Shown piece by piece: positions 8,234 to 16,968 of a stretch of DNA of 64,000 nucleotides; positions within the stretch are counted from its first letter, which is position 1; every line of letters starts with the position of its first letter. The stretch lies in the NCBI RefSeq assembly GCF_014836845.1, contig NZ_JACSQA010000016.1:1-64000 (forward strand), given 5' to 3'. The notes under the pieces were generated by a model. It worked only from the letters and a program-made list of their open reading frames with translations. It searched no databases and was not told the origin of the DNA. The DNA is from Ureibacillus galli (GTDB lineage: Bacteria > Bacillota > Bacilli > Bacillales_A > Planococcaceae). Made by a program: the position numbers and the translations under genes.

Positions 8234-9769
8234 ATGAGCGTACTAACATTGGCTTATGCATTTCCAAACACAGAAGGAGCAATCGTAAATTTCAAAGACA
8301 AGTATGACAACTTTATCGGAGGAGAATGGACGCCACCAGTCAAAGGTCAATACTTTGAAAATATAACACCTGTTACAGGAAAAGTATTTACACAAGTAGC
8401 ACGTTCAACAGAAGAAGATATCGAACTCGCAATTGATGCAGCTCATGCAGCGAAGGAAGCTTGGGGCAAAACTTCCGTTGCGGAACGCGCAAAAATTTTA
8501 AATAAAATTGCTGACCGTATGGAAGAAAATTTAGAAATGTTAGCTGTTGCTGAAACTTGGGAAAATGGTAAGGCGGTCCGTGAAACGTTAAATGCAGATT
8601 TGCCATTAGCTATTGACCACTTCCGTTATTTCGCGGGAGCAATTCGTGCGCAAGAAGGCGGCATTAGCCAAATAAATGATGATACTGTAGCTTATCACTT
8701 CCATGAGCCAATTGGAGTAGTAGGTCAAATTATCCCTTGGAACTTCCCACTATTAATGGCTTGTTGGAAACTTGCACCGGCGTTAGCAGCAGGAAACTGT
8801 GTCGTATTAAAACCTGCAGAACAAACGCCTGCTTCTATTATGGTATTAATGGAATTAATAGAAGATTTATTACCACCTGGCGTGTTAAATATCGTAAATG
8901 GGTTTGGTCTAGAGGCAGGAAAACCTTTAGCATCTAACCCGCGAATCGGGAAAATTGCCTTTACTGGTGAAACGACAACTGGTCGTTTAATTATGCAATA
9001 CGCTTCCCAAAATATTATTCCGGTGACCCTCGAATTAGGTGGTAAATCTCCGAATATTTTCTTTGAAGATGTGATGGAAGCGGATGATGAATTTTTAGAT
9101 AAGGCGATTGAAGGTTTTGTATTATTTGCGTTAAACCAAGGGGAAGTATGTACATGTCCTTCCCGCGCATTAATCCAAGAATCGATTTACGATAAATTTA
9201 TGGAGCGGGCATTAAAACGTGTAGAAGCAATTAAAACAGGAAACCCGTTAGATCCAAATACAATGATGGGTGCTCAGGCTTCTTCTGAACAAATGGAAAA
9301 AATCTTATCTTATATTGATATCGGTAAACAAGAAGGGGCAGAAGTATTAATTGGTGGAGATCGTAATCAGCTAGGTGAAGAATTTGCCGATGGTTATTAC
9401 GTTAAACCTACTGTATTTAAGGGAGATAACAGCATGCGTATTTTCCAAGAAGAAATTTTTGGACCAGTAGTAGCTGTTACAACTTTCAAAACGAAAGAAG
9501 AGGCATTAGAAATTGCTAACGATACGCTATACGGTTTAGGTGCAGGTGTTTGGACACGGGATATTAACAACGCTTACCGTTTTGGTCGCGCAATCGAAGC
9601 AGGCCGTGTATGGACGAACTGCTACCACGATTACCCTGCCCACGCAGCATTCGGTGGTTATAAAATGTCTGGTGTAGGACGTGAAAATCACTTAATGATG
9701 TTAGAGCATTATCAACAAACGAAAAACTTACTTGTTAGCTATAGCCCGAATAAGCTAGGCTTCTTCTAA
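8234..9769 (+). CDS. NAD(P)-dependent aldehyde dehydrogenase (acetaldehyde type)
   Basis: 511 aa, full-length ALDH superfamily enzyme oxidising aldehydes to acids. The general base Glu lies in [11 protein letters not shown] (about 264-274) and the nucleophile Cys in [14 protein letters not shown] (about 298-311). The sequence style ([46 protein letters not shown]) is that of the ExaC/AcoD acetaldehyde-chloroacetaldehyde dehydrogenase group. AAAGGGGAG precedes the ATG. A DUF779 gene follows after 28 nt, a pairing often seen with this group. Substrate specificity is inferred. Confidence 0.85.
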   Translation: MSVLTLAYAFPNTEGAIVNFKDKYDNFIGGEWTPPVKGQYFENITPVTGKVFTQVARSTEEDIELAIDAAHAAKEAWGKTSVAERAKILNKIADRMEENLEMLAVAETWENGKAVRETLNADLPLAIDHFRYFAGAIRAQEGGISQINDDTVAYHFHEPIGVVGQIIPWNFPLLMACWKLAPALAAGNCVVLKPAEQTPASIMVLMELIEDLLPPGVLNIVNGFGLEAGKPLASNPRIGKIAFTGETTTGRLIMQYASQNIIPVTLELGGKSPNIFFEDVMEADDEFLDKAIEGFVLFALNQGEVCTCPSRALIQESIYDKFMERALKRVEAIKTGNPLDPNTMMGAQASSEQMEKILSYIDIGKQEGAEVLIGGDRNQLGEEFADGYYVKPTVFKGDNSMRIFQEEIFGPVVAVTTFKTKEEALEIANDTLYGLGAGVWTRDINNAYRFGRAIEAGRVWTNCYHDYPAHAAFGGYKMSGVGRENHLMMLEHYQQTKNLLVSYSPNKLGFF

Positions 9770-9797
9770 ACCATCCAACTTTGAAAGGGGTTTTCAT

Positions 9798-10151
9798 GTG
9801 GTTGAACGTGTCATCGCTACAGATGCTGCCCTTGAATTAATTGAAAAGTTAAAAGAAAAACATGGGCCGATTATGTTTCATCAATCGGGTGGTTGCTGTG
9901 ATGGTTCTTCCCCTATGTGTTATCCTGAAGGTGACTTAATCATTGGGAATGCCGATGTATTACTCGGCGAAATTGGTGGAGTGAAGTTTTACATGCATAA
10001 AAACCAATTCGATTATTGGAAACATACACAACTCATCATTGATGTTGTGGATGGTCGTGGAGGTATGTTTTCGTTAGAAGGAGTCGAAGGGAAACGTTTT
10101 TTAACTAAGTCTAGAGCATTTAATGCTGAGGAATTAGCCCAATTAAAATAA
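9798..10151 (+). CDS. DUF779 family protein
   Basis: 117 aa cytoplasmic protein. The GTG start is set by GAAAGGGG 7 nt upstream; the nearby ATG at 9796 is out of frame. The motif HQSGGCCDGSSPMCYP (about 28-43), rich in Cys and Gly, and the DVVDGRGGMFSLE stretch identify DUF779. Its function is unknown; the Cys cluster could bind a metal. It forms an operon with the preceding aldehyde dehydrogenase, so a role in aldehyde or alcohol metabolism is likely. Confidence 0.82.
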   Translation: MVERVIATDAALELIEKLKEKHGPIMFHQSGGCCDGSSPMCYPEGDLIIGNADVLLGEIGGVKFYMHKNQFDYWKHTQLIIDVVDGRGGMFSLEGVEGKRFLTKSRAFNAEELAQLK

Positions 10152-10157
10152 TGGATA

Positions 10158-10199
10158 GGTCTTTTGCTAGAGATTTCTAGTAAAGGGCCTTTTCTTTTT
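10158..10199 (+). terminator. Terminator after the ALDH-DUF779 operon
   Basis: GGTCTTTTGCTAGA pairs with TCTAGTAAAGGGCC (14 bp with a few G-U pairs) around a GATT loop and is followed by TTTTCTTTTT. Confidence 0.8.
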
Positions 10200-10248
10200 G
10201 AAACGATTTCCCCCTTCATATCGTACTAAATGTAAGGAGTGATAAATA

Positions 10249-10542
10249 ATGAATGACGAGCAATTTATAAAGGCATTTATAGACAATTATAATCGGGTTT
10301 TTAATTATACAGGCGGTCAGGATCCACAACTTACTATGTTTCTTGCAAGTACATATACATTTTCAAAAAAACAGTTTAGTGGCGTAATCCTTCAAAAGAT
10401 CATTGACCAAATAGAGGAAAAAACACGATCCTCTTCAATACGACTTGATTTGAAAATGAAGTATAAAATAGCCTTTCAATTTTTACAACAAAGTAATATT
10501 GATGAAGGGGTTCAATCATTAATAAAAAAGATCAAATGTTAA
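10249..10542 (+). CDS. DUF4003-like protein, N-terminal part (frame split)
   Basis: 97 codons with a good site (AAGGAGTG) before the ATG. The product looks helical and resembles the N-terminal third of the DUF4003 family found in Bacillales, function unknown. The frame ends at TAA just after an A AAA AAG heptamer; a -1 shift at that heptamer continues directly into the next ORF and restores a protein of about 319 aa, close to the expected family length. It is therefore either a frameshifted gene (A7 to A6 deletion or read error) or a gene expressed by slippage. Confidence 0.6.
   Translation: MNDEQFIKAFIDNYNRVFNYTGGQDPQLTMFLASTYTFSKKQFSGVILQKIIDQIEEKTRSSSIRLDLKMKYKIAFQFLQQSNIDEGVQSLIKKIKC
10524..10530 (+). 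other. A AAA AAG slippery heptamer at the frame junction
   Basis: The zero-frame codons are AAA AAG and a -1 slip reads AAA AAA GAT, entering the second ORF. AAGGGG lies 13 nt upstream (10505-10510), and GGAGG (10544-10548) can pair with CCTCC (10564-10568) 13 nt downstream. The set resembles the dnaX frameshift signal, though spacings are longer than in E. coli dnaX and the stem is only 5 bp. Confidence 0.5.
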
Positions 10543-11207
10543 AGGAGGCTAAATTCAGAAATACCTCCCACCGCGCTTTAGGTGCTCTTTTTTTACAGGA
10601 AGATGAGAGGGAACATGCCATTAGAGCAAGGCAACTTTTTGATGAAATGAATCGCAATCAACGAATTTTGACATCCAATGAGGACATTCCTTTTGTAGTT
10701 TATTTAACTTCAAATCATTCAGAACAACCGAAAGCACAAGCAGATACGATTGTAAAATACTATAACGAATTAAGAAAATATCATTTTACGATGGGGAATC
10801 CACTTCAGGCTTTAGCACAAATTATGACTGCTTATAGTTCCGACTATAATGAAGTTTTGTTACAATATGTCGTTCAATTACGGGAAGAATTATTGAAACG
10901 GGAAATTAAAGTAAAGAGAATGCATTACCCGTATTTAGGTGTATTAGCGCTCGCTGCTACCAATGAAATGAAAGTGGACGCAATTGTTTCATTATATAAT
11001 CAGTTAAAAGAGGATAAAGATATTAAACCGTACGCCCTTATTATCGCGATCAAAAAGGTGATCCAAGATGTCCTTGAAATACAAGAATTAATCGAAATGA
11101 CGCCATTATCGGATCTTTCTGGACTGTTAGATATCGCAGACATTCTTGTAGATTTGGTTGGAATTTTCCCCCCTGGCATATCAGATGTAGTGGATTTTTT
11201 TAATTAA
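10536..11207 (+). CDS. DUF4003-like protein, C-terminal part (frame split)
   Basis: 223 codons counted from an ATG that has no ribosome site, so independent initiation is unlikely. The open frame extends upstream across the heptamer. The HYPYLGVLALAATNEMKVDAI region (about 128-148) resembles the conserved C-terminal block of DUF4003 proteins. The rest is predicted helical, with no membrane segment apart from a mildly hydrophobic tail. See the N-terminal part for the frame problem. Confidence 0.6.
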   Translation: MLKEAKFRNTSHRALGALFLQEDEREHAIRARQLFDEMNRNQRILTSNEDIPFVVYLTSNHSEQPKAQADTIVKYYNELRKYHFTMGNPLQALAQIMTAYSSDYNEVLLQYVVQLREELLKREIKVKRMHYPYLGVLALAATNEMKVDAIVSLYNQLKEDKDIKPYALIIAIKKVIQDVLEIQELIEMTPLSDLSGLLDIADILVDLVGIFPPGISDVVDFFN

Positions 11208-11282
11208 CTACAAACTATAGAAGAAGTGGATATTACTGAACAGTGTTACAATGGGATTATAACGATGGGGAGAGTGGTATCT

Positions 11283-12710
11283 ATGGAAAAAACAAAATTA
11301 TGGATCAATGGTGTTTGGACAGATGCTCAAGATGTTTATACATTAACAGCTCCTTATTCAGGAGAACCTATTGCAAAAGTGGCGAAAGCTTCTGTAGAGG
11401 ATGTAGAACGAGCAATCGATGGTGCTCATAAAGCATTTCAATCTTTTAAAAAGACAACTGCTTATGAGAGAGCAGAAATTTTATATAAAGTGGTAGACAT
11501 AATGCGAGGTCGTAAAGAGGAGCTTGCAAAAATTTTAGCTTCCGAAGCCGGAAAGCCTTTAACGACGGCTTTAACTGAAATTGACCGAACAATTTCGACG
11601 TATCAATTTTCAGCAGAAGCAGCAAAACAATCAATGGGTGAAACTGTCCCCCTTGATGCTGCACCAGGTACAAAGGATCGAATTGGCTATACAAAACGGG
11701 TTCCGATTGGTGTTGTTTCGGCGATTACGCCCTTTAATTTCCCTTTCAACTTAGTTTCTCATAAATTAGGACCTGCCTTTGCTGTAGGGAATACAGTAGT
11801 GTTAAAGCCTGCTACTCAAACACCTTTAAGTGCATTAGTCATGGCAGAGATTTTTAAAGATGCTGGGTTACCAGATGGGGCTTTACAAATAGTTACAGGG
11901 TCAGGAGGAGAATTAAGTGATGCATTAGTTACTCATCCCCTTGTGAAAAAAGTGACGTTTACTGGTAGTAGTGCTGTAGGACTTAAAATAAAGGAAAAAG
12001 TTGGATTGCGTAAAGTGACATTAGAACTTGGTTCAAATTCAGCACTTATTGTTGAACCTAGTACGCCAATTGAAAAGGTTGTTTCTCGATGTGTCGGAGG
12101 AGCCTTTGGATTTTCAGGGCAAGTTTGTATTTCGCTACAAAGAGTATATGTACATGAGTCTATATATGAACCATTTACGAAAGCATTTGTGGAAGAAACG
12201 AAGAAGTTGAAATTAGGAGATCCTTTAGATCCAGCAACAGATGTGAGTGCAATGATCAATCCTTACGAAGTAGAACGTATCAAACAATGGATTGAGGAGG
12301 CAAAAGCAGCAGGAGCTGTTGTAGCAACAGGTGGAGAATTTACAGAACGTACGTTAACACCAACAGTTATGACGAGCGTTCAACCAGATATGAAAATCGT
12401 CTGTCAAGAAACCTTTGCACCAATCGTTTCCATTGTACCTTATCAAACATTAGATGAGGCGATTGCATTAGTGAATGAATCCGATTTTGGCCTAAACGCT
12501 GGGATTTATACGAATGTTTTAACGGATGCGATGAAAGCTGCTGATGAAATAGAAGCTGGTACAGTTGTAATCAATGATATCCCAACTTTCCGGGTTGATA
12601 ATATGCCTTATGGTGGTGTGAAAAGTAGCGGTTATGGTAGAGAAGGGGTCAAATATGCCATTGAGGAAATGACCGAATTGAAATTCATTACAATTAAAAC
12701 GACTATTTAA
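11283..12710 (+). CDS. Aldehyde dehydrogenase family protein
   Basis: 475 aa. The ATG is preferred because GGGGAGAG lies 8 nt upstream; an in-frame start at 11226 lacks one. ALDH superfamily: NAD-binding PFNFPFNLVSHKLGPA (about 149-164), base Glu in VTLELGSNSALI (about 246-257), and nucleophile Cys in FSGQVCISLQRVYVHE (about 276-291). The LGSNSA variant of the usual LGGKSP motif and the QVCIS loop suit small-aldehyde, lactaldehyde-like dehydrogenases; the true substrate is unknown. No clear terminator follows, and its promoter was not resolved. Confidence 0.82.
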   Translation: MEKTKLWINGVWTDAQDVYTLTAPYSGEPIAKVAKASVEDVERAIDGAHKAFQSFKKTTAYERAEILYKVVDIMRGRKEELAKILASEAGKPLTTALTEIDRTISTYQFSAEAAKQSMGETVPLDAAPGTKDRIGYTKRVPIGVVSAITPFNFPFNLVSHKLGPAFAVGNTVVLKPATQTPLSALVMAEIFKDAGLPDGALQIVTGSGGELSDALVTHPLVKKVTFTGSSAVGLKIKEKVGLRKVTLELGSNSALIVEPSTPIEKVVSRCVGGAFGFSGQVCISLQRVYVHESIYEPFTKAFVEETKKLKLGDPLDPATDVSAMINPYEVERIKQWIEEAKAAGAVVATGGEFTERTLTPTVMTSVQPDMKIVCQETFAPIVSIVPYQTLDEAIALVNESDFGLNAGIYTNVLTDAMKAADEIEAGTVVINDIPTFRVDNMPYGGVKSSGYGREGVKYAIEEMTELKFITIKTTI

Positions 12711-12804
12711 TTAAAAGTACGCCACTATCGTTTTTTTAGGGTAAAATGAAAAAGGTTATCGAAAAAATAAACATCAAGAGAGTAGTAACTATGGAGGTTT
12801 TATC

Positions 12805-13308
12805 ATGAGCAATGCAGTGCCGATGAGTCATTCTCGTTCTTTTCAAACACACTTAGTTTTACCACCTGATACAAATCATCATCAATCTATTTTTGGCGGA
12901 AGAGTATTAGCTTATATCGATGAAATAGCAGCGATTACCTCTATGAAACATGCAAGATCTGAAGTAGTAACAGCATCCTTTGATTCGGTTGATTTTATCT
13001 CTCCAGCTTATGCAGGGGATATTTTAGAACTGGAAGCAATGGTTACTTCCACAGGGCGGTCATCAATGGAAGTTTACGTTCGAGTAATGTCACGAAACAT
13101 TAAAACAGGAGTAGAAAAATTAACGACTGAATCCTTTGTGACAATGGTTGCTGTTAATAAGGAAGGGAAACCAATCCCGGTACCAAGCGTTTACCCGGAA
13201 ACGGAAAGGGAGAAGCAACTGTTTGAAACAGGTCTTACTCGCAGACAATTACGACAAGCGAAAAAAGAAAGTACAAAAAAGCGCCGCTCCCTTTTTGAAA
13301 GTGAATAA
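12805..13308 (+). CDS. Acyl-CoA thioesterase, hotdog fold
   Basis: 167 aa cytoplasmic enzyme hydrolysing acyl-CoA to free acid and CoA. The hotdog helix carries TNHHQSIFGGRVLAYIDEIA (about 23-42) with the catalytic Asp, and ASFDSVDFISPAYAGDILEL (about 62-81) is the typical strand block of the YkhA/YciA family. The C-terminus is basic (KKESTKKRRS). TGGAGG precedes the ATG. Monocistronic with a shared terminator downstream. Confidence 0.85.
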   Translation: MSNAVPMSHSRSFQTHLVLPPDTNHHQSIFGGRVLAYIDEIAAITSMKHARSEVVTASFDSVDFISPAYAGDILELEAMVTSTGRSSMEVYVRVMSRNIKTGVEKLTTESFVTMVAVNKEGKPIPVPSVYPETEREKQLFETGLTRRQLRQAKKESTKKRRSLFESE

Positions 13309-13314
13309 AAATAA

Positions 13315-13339
13315 GGACCTTCTCAAGAAGGTCCTTTTT
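13315..13339. terminator. Bidirectional terminator, thioesterase/hemAT
   Basis: GGACCTTC-TCAA-GAAGGTCC, an 8-bp perfect stem with TTTTTCT on the + strand and TTATTTTTATT on the minus strand, between two convergent stop codons. Confidence 0.88.
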
Positions 13340-13343
13340 CTAT

Positions 13344-14654
13344 TTAATCTGTTAATTCGTGAACGATATTCAGTAATGAATCGGAAGAGGCGGACACTTG
13401 ATCAACACTTTCGGTTAATTCATGAATTAGTCTTGAAATTTCAGTGATGTCCTTTGTTGTGTTTGTATATTGCTCTTTAATCCCTGACACAGCTTTGGCA
13501 ATAGAATTAAAGGATTCCTCAAGACTACGTTGGGTTTGTACACTCCTTTGTACTTGTTCATCAACGTTTCCTACAGAGGAAGTCATATTTTCGATATTTT
13601 CTTCTGTTTCGCGAATTAAGTGAGAAACATTTTGAACTGCGCTTTTCGTCTCTTCGGCTAGTTTTCGAACCTCTTCAGCAACTACCGCAAAGCCTTTTCC
13701 ATGCTCACCAGCCCGTGCTGCTTCAATGGAAGCATTTAATGCTAGTAAGTTTGTTTGATCGGCGATTCCTGTTACTAAACCAACGATTTCTGTTATTTTC
13801 TGAGAAGAAGCTCGTAAGTTAATCATCGATTTTTCTAACATATTGACTCGTTCTAAAATAACATTCATTAACTCTGTTTGTGTTTCAATATGCGCTTTAC
13901 CATAATTTGATTTTTCTTCTGTATCCGCTACAAAATCTAGTCCTTGTTTTGTTGCTGTAGCAATACTTCCAGATTCCGAAGAAATGGCATGTAATGAAGC
14001 AGTCGTTTCTTGGCTAATAGCATGTAATTCTTCAGCAGTATTTTGTACTGTGTTTAATAAGGAATGTTTCATATCTTCCACAATCTGACGAATTCGTTGT
14101 TGTTCAGCATCATAGGCTTGAATAACTAATTGTTGTTCTAAGTTAATGATTTTTGAAAAGGCGTTAATGGCCTTCGTCGTATCTTCTTTTGAAATCTCTA
14201 AACCATTTACAAATTGGATAAATGTCGTCATTAAAGATTGGAATGAACTAATATACCATTGGGATTCTAACCCAATACGGACATGGGTAGCGGCAATTTT
14301 TTTCCGTTCTTCTATATAGTTGCTATTAATACGACTTTCAAAAATATCGGTAATATGTTTTGTAAGGGTTACTTTTAATCGTTCAATTTTTGAATGTTGG
14401 TTAATAATACCCATCAAATGATCACTTTGCATAATTGCTTCATAAAATTGATTTACCATCTCGGGTATAAATTGAGAAGTAAAAGGCTTTAGTTGTCTTA
14501 ATATCGCTAACTCTTCTTTTGTTAAATGAATTAATTGTATTTGTTTTGTTAAATCTGGATAGTTAGAAACATTTAATTCGACTTCATTTATGTATTTTTC
14601 TACATCAAAATAGTTAGTTACTACTTTTTGTGAATTACTTCTGAAAATAGCCAT
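13344..14654 (-). CDS. hemAT: Globin-coupled aerotaxis transducer, HemAT type
   Basis: 436 aa soluble chemoreceptor. The ATG is chosen for the GGAG site 7 nt upstream; a TTG four codons earlier is weaker. Residues 1-175 are a globin sensor domain: proximal heme ligand His124 in [10 protein letters not shown] and Tyr71 match the B. subtilis HemAT pocket (His123, Tyr70). Residues 190-436 are a methyl-accepting signalling coiled coil with the conserved hairpin tip [20 protein letters not shown] (about 305-324) that contacts CheA/CheW. There is no membrane segment. It senses oxygen and steers swimming. No convincing sigma-D promoter was found upstream. Confidence 0.88.
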   Translation of the reverse strand: MAIFRSNSQKVVTNYFDVEKYINEVELNVSNYPDLTKQIQLIHLTKEELAILRQLKPFTSQFIPEMVNQFYEAIMQSDHLMGIINQHSKIERLKVTLTKHITDIFESRINSNYIEERKKIAATHVRIGLESQWYISSFQSLMTTFIQFVNGLEISKEDTTKAINAFSKIINLEQQLVIQAYDAEQQRIRQIVEDMKHSLLNTVQNTAEELHAISQETTASLHAISSESGSIATATKQGLDFVADTEEKSNYGKAHIETQTELMNVILERVNMLEKSMINLRASSQKITEIVGLVTGIADQTNLLALNASIEAARAGEHGKGFAVVAEEVRKLAEETKSAVQNVSHLIRETEENIENMTSSVGNVDEQVQRSVQTQRSLEESFNSIAKAVSGIKEQYTNTTKDITEISRLIHELTESVDQVSASSDSLLNIVHELTD

Positions 14655-14798
14655 ACTTTTCTCCAATCCATTTTGTATTTACTTATATTATCGTTCTAAA
14701 TTCATAGATTATAACTATAACATATTGAAAATATTATGAAATTTTACATAGATTGTTAATGAATATAAATTAGGCGAAAGTATTATATAAACACTCAT

Positions 14799-14827
14799 TT
14801 GTATTTTGTTTTCATCCCATGTAAAAT
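14799..14827 (+). promoter_or_regulatory. Candidate sigma-A promoter of the 76-aa membrane protein
   Basis: TTGTAT (14799-14804), 17-bp spacer, TAAAAT (14822-14827), about 67 nt before the start codon. Confidence 0.45.
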
Positions 14828-14894
14828 ACGAGTAGTTTAAGAACGGAAAATTAGTGGGAAAATCGAGTAAATATTTTAGTAAAGGAAGTTTAAA

Positions 14895-15125
14895 ATGGAA
14901 AAACGCCGCTTTAAATTTGTTATCCCGACAATGGTTATAGTTGCTGTAGGTTCTATATTCATGTTAAGAAACTATTTTGAAGAAGTTTCAACTCGTGATA
15001 GTGTGTTGCTTGTTGTGATAGCAACTATTTTTTCGGGAATGATTGCTTATTTATTATTTCCGCATAATGATGAAGAAAAACCGGATCCAAAGCCGGAAAA
15101 TCGTAAGAAAAAGGCTTTGAAGTAA
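14895..15125 (+). CDS. Small membrane protein of unknown function
   Basis: 76 aa, not assigned to a family. Two hydrophobic segments (about 8-24 and 37-57) are joined by a short loop; the tail is strongly charged (HNDEEKPDPKPENRKKK). AAAGGAAG precedes the ATG. It stands alone between its own candidate promoter and a strong terminator, which supports a real gene. Confidence 0.7.
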   Translation: MEKRRFKFVIPTMVIVAVGSIFMLRNYFEEVSTRDSVLLVVIATIFSGMIAYLLFPHNDEEKPDPKPENRKKKALK

Positions 15126-15138
15126 TAGATAAATGGAT

Positions 15139-15175
15139 AAACCGCTAGTTATTGTACTAGCGGTTTTATTTTTTT
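15139..15175 (+). terminator. Terminator after the 76-aa gene
   Basis: AAACCGCTAGT and ACTAGCGGTTT form an 11-bp perfect stem followed by TATTTTTTT. Confidence 0.9.
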
Positions 15176-15273
15176 AATGGGGATTATTCATTTGAAAAAA
15201 GTGAAACTATTTAGTACGAACACCGTAAATAAACTATATAAATAAAAATCGAAAACGAAAGGTTGATCTATAA

Positions 15274-15579
15274 ATGGATAATAAATGGGCAAAGGTAATT
15301 ATACATGCAAGTGCCTTTATAATGCCTGTACTTATTCCAGTTTTATTCTGGTTATTAAGTTCAGAACAGGAAATCAAAAGAATTTCGATTCAAGCTTTAC
15401 TATTCCAAGGAGTTATGTGGATTTTAATTACCATTTCAATAATCTTTAGCTTTTTAATTATTGGAATTCCGTTTTTAATCGTCTTCGGAATTATGACATT
15501 CGTTGTTCCGATCATTGGAATCGTGAAAGCGTTAATGGATGAAAATTGGAATTACCCGATTGTTGGTCGTTGGGTATAA
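15274..15579 (+). CDS. DUF4870 domain membrane protein
   Basis: 101 aa with three hydrophobic segments (about 8-27, 40-63, 66-88). The ISIQALLFQGVMW stretch and the closing GIVKALMDENWNYPIVGR pattern are those of DUF4870 (Tic20-like) proteins, whose role is unknown. The ribosome site is GAAAGG. It is a single gene separated from ctsR by a terminator. Confidence 0.75.
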   Translation: MDNKWAKVIIHASAFIMPVLIPVLFWLLSSEQEIKRISIQALLFQGVMWILITISIIFSFLIIGIPFLIVFGIMTFVVPIIGIVKALMDENWNYPIVGRWV

Positions 15580-15697
15580 AAAAAGGTTTAGTTTAAGTGA
15601 ATAAAAGGAATACTAAGAAATAAATCCAAAATTACCCAAATTGGTATGGAGACTATTTCTTTATCCTGCTTAATATGAAGCCTCGAGCTGAAATTAA

Positions 15698-15733
15698 GGT
15701 GGTCTCAAGTACAAATGAGGCCGCCTTTTTTTT
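15698..15733 (+). terminator. Terminator upstream of the ctsR operon
   Basis: GGTGGTCTCA pairs with TGAGGCCGCC (10 bp, two G-U) followed by eight T residues. Confidence 0.85.
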
Positions 15734-15759
15734 GACATAAAAAAATAGGGTCAATATAC

Positions 15760-15816
15760 AAATGCAAATTTTGAAATTCAATAGCACTAAAAAGTATGGG
15801 CGTTTAATTTGCATTT
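15760..15816. repeat. 11-bp inverted repeat overlapping the ctsR -35
   Basis: AAATGCAAATT (15760-15770) and AATTTGCATTT (15806-15816) are perfect inverted copies 35 bp apart. The right arm contains the TTGCAT -35 element. It could bind a regulator by looping; no known factor was recognised. Confidence 0.5.
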
Positions 15817-15837
15817 TGATATTGATGTTAATATAAT
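15809..15837 (+). promoter_or_regulatory. Sigma-A promoter of the ctsR operon
   Basis: TTGCAT (15809-15814), 17-bp spacer, perfect TATAAT (15832-15837). The start site would fall near 15843, inside the CtsR box. Confidence 0.7.
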
Positions 15838-15839
15838 AT

Positions 15840-15856
15840 AGTCAAAGATAGTCAAA
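15840..15856 (+). promoter_or_regulatory. CtsR operator (heat-shock repressor box)
   Basis: AGTCAAA-GAT-AGTCAAA is a perfect match to the tandem heptad consensus RGTCAAA-NAN-RGTCAAA. It covers the predicted transcription start, so CtsR represses its own operon until heat inactivates it. Confidence 0.93.
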
Positions 15857-15885
15857 GTCAGAAATGGATGGGGTGAGGTATAAAA

Positions 15886-16350
15886 ATGAGAAATATATCT
15901 GACATCATTGAAGGGTATTTGAAACAAGTTATCGAATTAGGTGGTCAAGGACATATTGAGATCAAACGAAGTGAATTGGCGGATAAATTTCAATGTGTAC
16001 CCTCACAAATCAATTACGTTATTAATACAAGATTTACCGCCGAAAGAGGCTACTTAGTTGAAAGTAAACGTGGTGGTGGGGGATATATTCGAATTTTACG
16101 AGTAAGAGCTCATTCTAAAATTGATTTGATTGAAGATATGATAGACCAAATTGATAACGGTGCTACCCAAGCAATGGCAGAAGGTATTATTTATCGTTTA
16201 ATCGATGAAGAAGTTATTTCTAAACGGGAAGCGAAATTAATGCTTGCTGCAATAGACCGGTCTACCCTTCGAATACAATTACCGACAAGGGACCAATTGA
16301 GGTCATTAATTTTAAAGTCAATGTTAACAACATTAAAATATGATAAATAG
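15886..16350 (+). CDS. ctsR: Transcriptional repressor CtsR
   Basis: 154 aa, first gene of the ctsR-mcsA-mcsB-clpC operon. The N-terminal winged helix-turn-helix is clear (SELADKFQCVPSQINYVINT, about 29-48), and the wing has the tetraglycine loop ESKRGGGGYIRI (about 59-70) that acts as thermosensor in B. subtilis CtsR. The C-terminal dimerisation domain is complete. It represses class III heat-shock genes by binding the tandem heptad box found at its own promoter, and is inactivated by McsB and degraded by Clp proteases under stress. Confidence 0.95.
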   Translation: MRNISDIIEGYLKQVIELGGQGHIEIKRSELADKFQCVPSQINYVINTRFTAERGYLVESKRGGGGYIRILRVRAHSKIDLIEDMIDQIDNGATQAMAEGIIYRLIDEEVISKREAKLMLAAIDRSTLRIQLPTRDQLRSLILKSMLTTLKYDK

Positions 16351-16416
16351 GAACAATAAGGAATTCCATTACTTATTTTTACTTTCTAATACTTATTTGA
16401 TAAAAGAGGTGAGGTC

Positions 16417-16968
16417 ATGAATTGTGAACACTGTAAGGAACGTCAGGCTACAGTAACGGTTACACAAGTAATTAATGGCCAAAAAAGTGAAAAACATTAT
16501 TGTGAGGTATGTGCACAAAATTTTCATCCTTTCAATTTAGATTTTCATAAGGAAGAACAAATTCCAATTCATCAACTCGTTTCCAATTTATTTGGTTTAC
16601 CAGTATGGAATAACGGGGTAGAAAAAGTACAATCAACAAGCCAGAAAGCAACCCAATGTCCAAAATGCGGTTTTACTTTTCGTAAATTTTTGAATGAAGG
16701 GAAGCTTGGTTGTCCACAATGTTATGAAACTTTCAGTACACAGCTTCCACAAGTATTAACGAAAATTCAAGCTGGGACCAAACATAGCGGTAAAGCCCCG
16801 GGCACACCAAGTCATCATAACGAATGGATAAAAAAACAAATCGAATCGACTCGGGAACAATTACAATTAGCGATTGCAGACGAACGATTCGAAGATGCTG
16901 CCAAGCTGCGGGATGAAATCAGGGAAATGGAACGCAAGCTTGACCGTGGAGGTGTGGATACACCATGA
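16417..16968 (+). CDS. mcsA: McsA, activator of arginine kinase McsB
   Basis: 183 aa. Four CxxC motifs (CEHC, CEVC, CPKC, CPQC) fit two zinc-binding sites in the N-terminal half. A C-terminal UVR motif (about 143-175; LQLAIADERFEDAAKLRDEI) is the ClpC-interaction type also found in UvrB. McsA binds and stimulates McsB. AAGAGGTGAGG precedes the ATG; the stop overlaps mcsB by 4 nt (ATGA). Confidence 0.93.
   Translation: MNCEHCKERQATVTVTQVINGQKSEKHYCEVCAQNFHPFNLDFHKEEQIPIHQLVSNLFGLPVWNNGVEKVQSTSQKATQCPKCGFTFRKFLNEGKLGCPQCYETFSTQLPQVLTKIQAGTKHSGKAPGTPSHHNEWIKKQIESTREQLQLAIADERFEDAAKLRDEIREMERKLDRGGVDTP

Larger units (their letters stand above)
15580..15885. other. Intergenic region upstream of ctsR
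   Basis: 306 bp. It holds, in order, a terminator for the DUF4870 gene, an 11-bp inverted repeat, the ctsR promoter and the CtsR operator, each listed separately. Nothing else was seen. Confidence 0.7.

Noticed and set aside
10544-10548. GGAGG as ribosome site for an internal start in the second DUF4003 frame
   Set aside because: No start codon lies 5-12 nt downstream in that frame, so it does not support independent translation of the second ORF.
14688-14711. Sigma-D-like promoter for hemAT (minus strand AACGATAA)
   Set aside because: Only the CGATA core fits the GCCGATAA element and there is no TAAA at the right distance.
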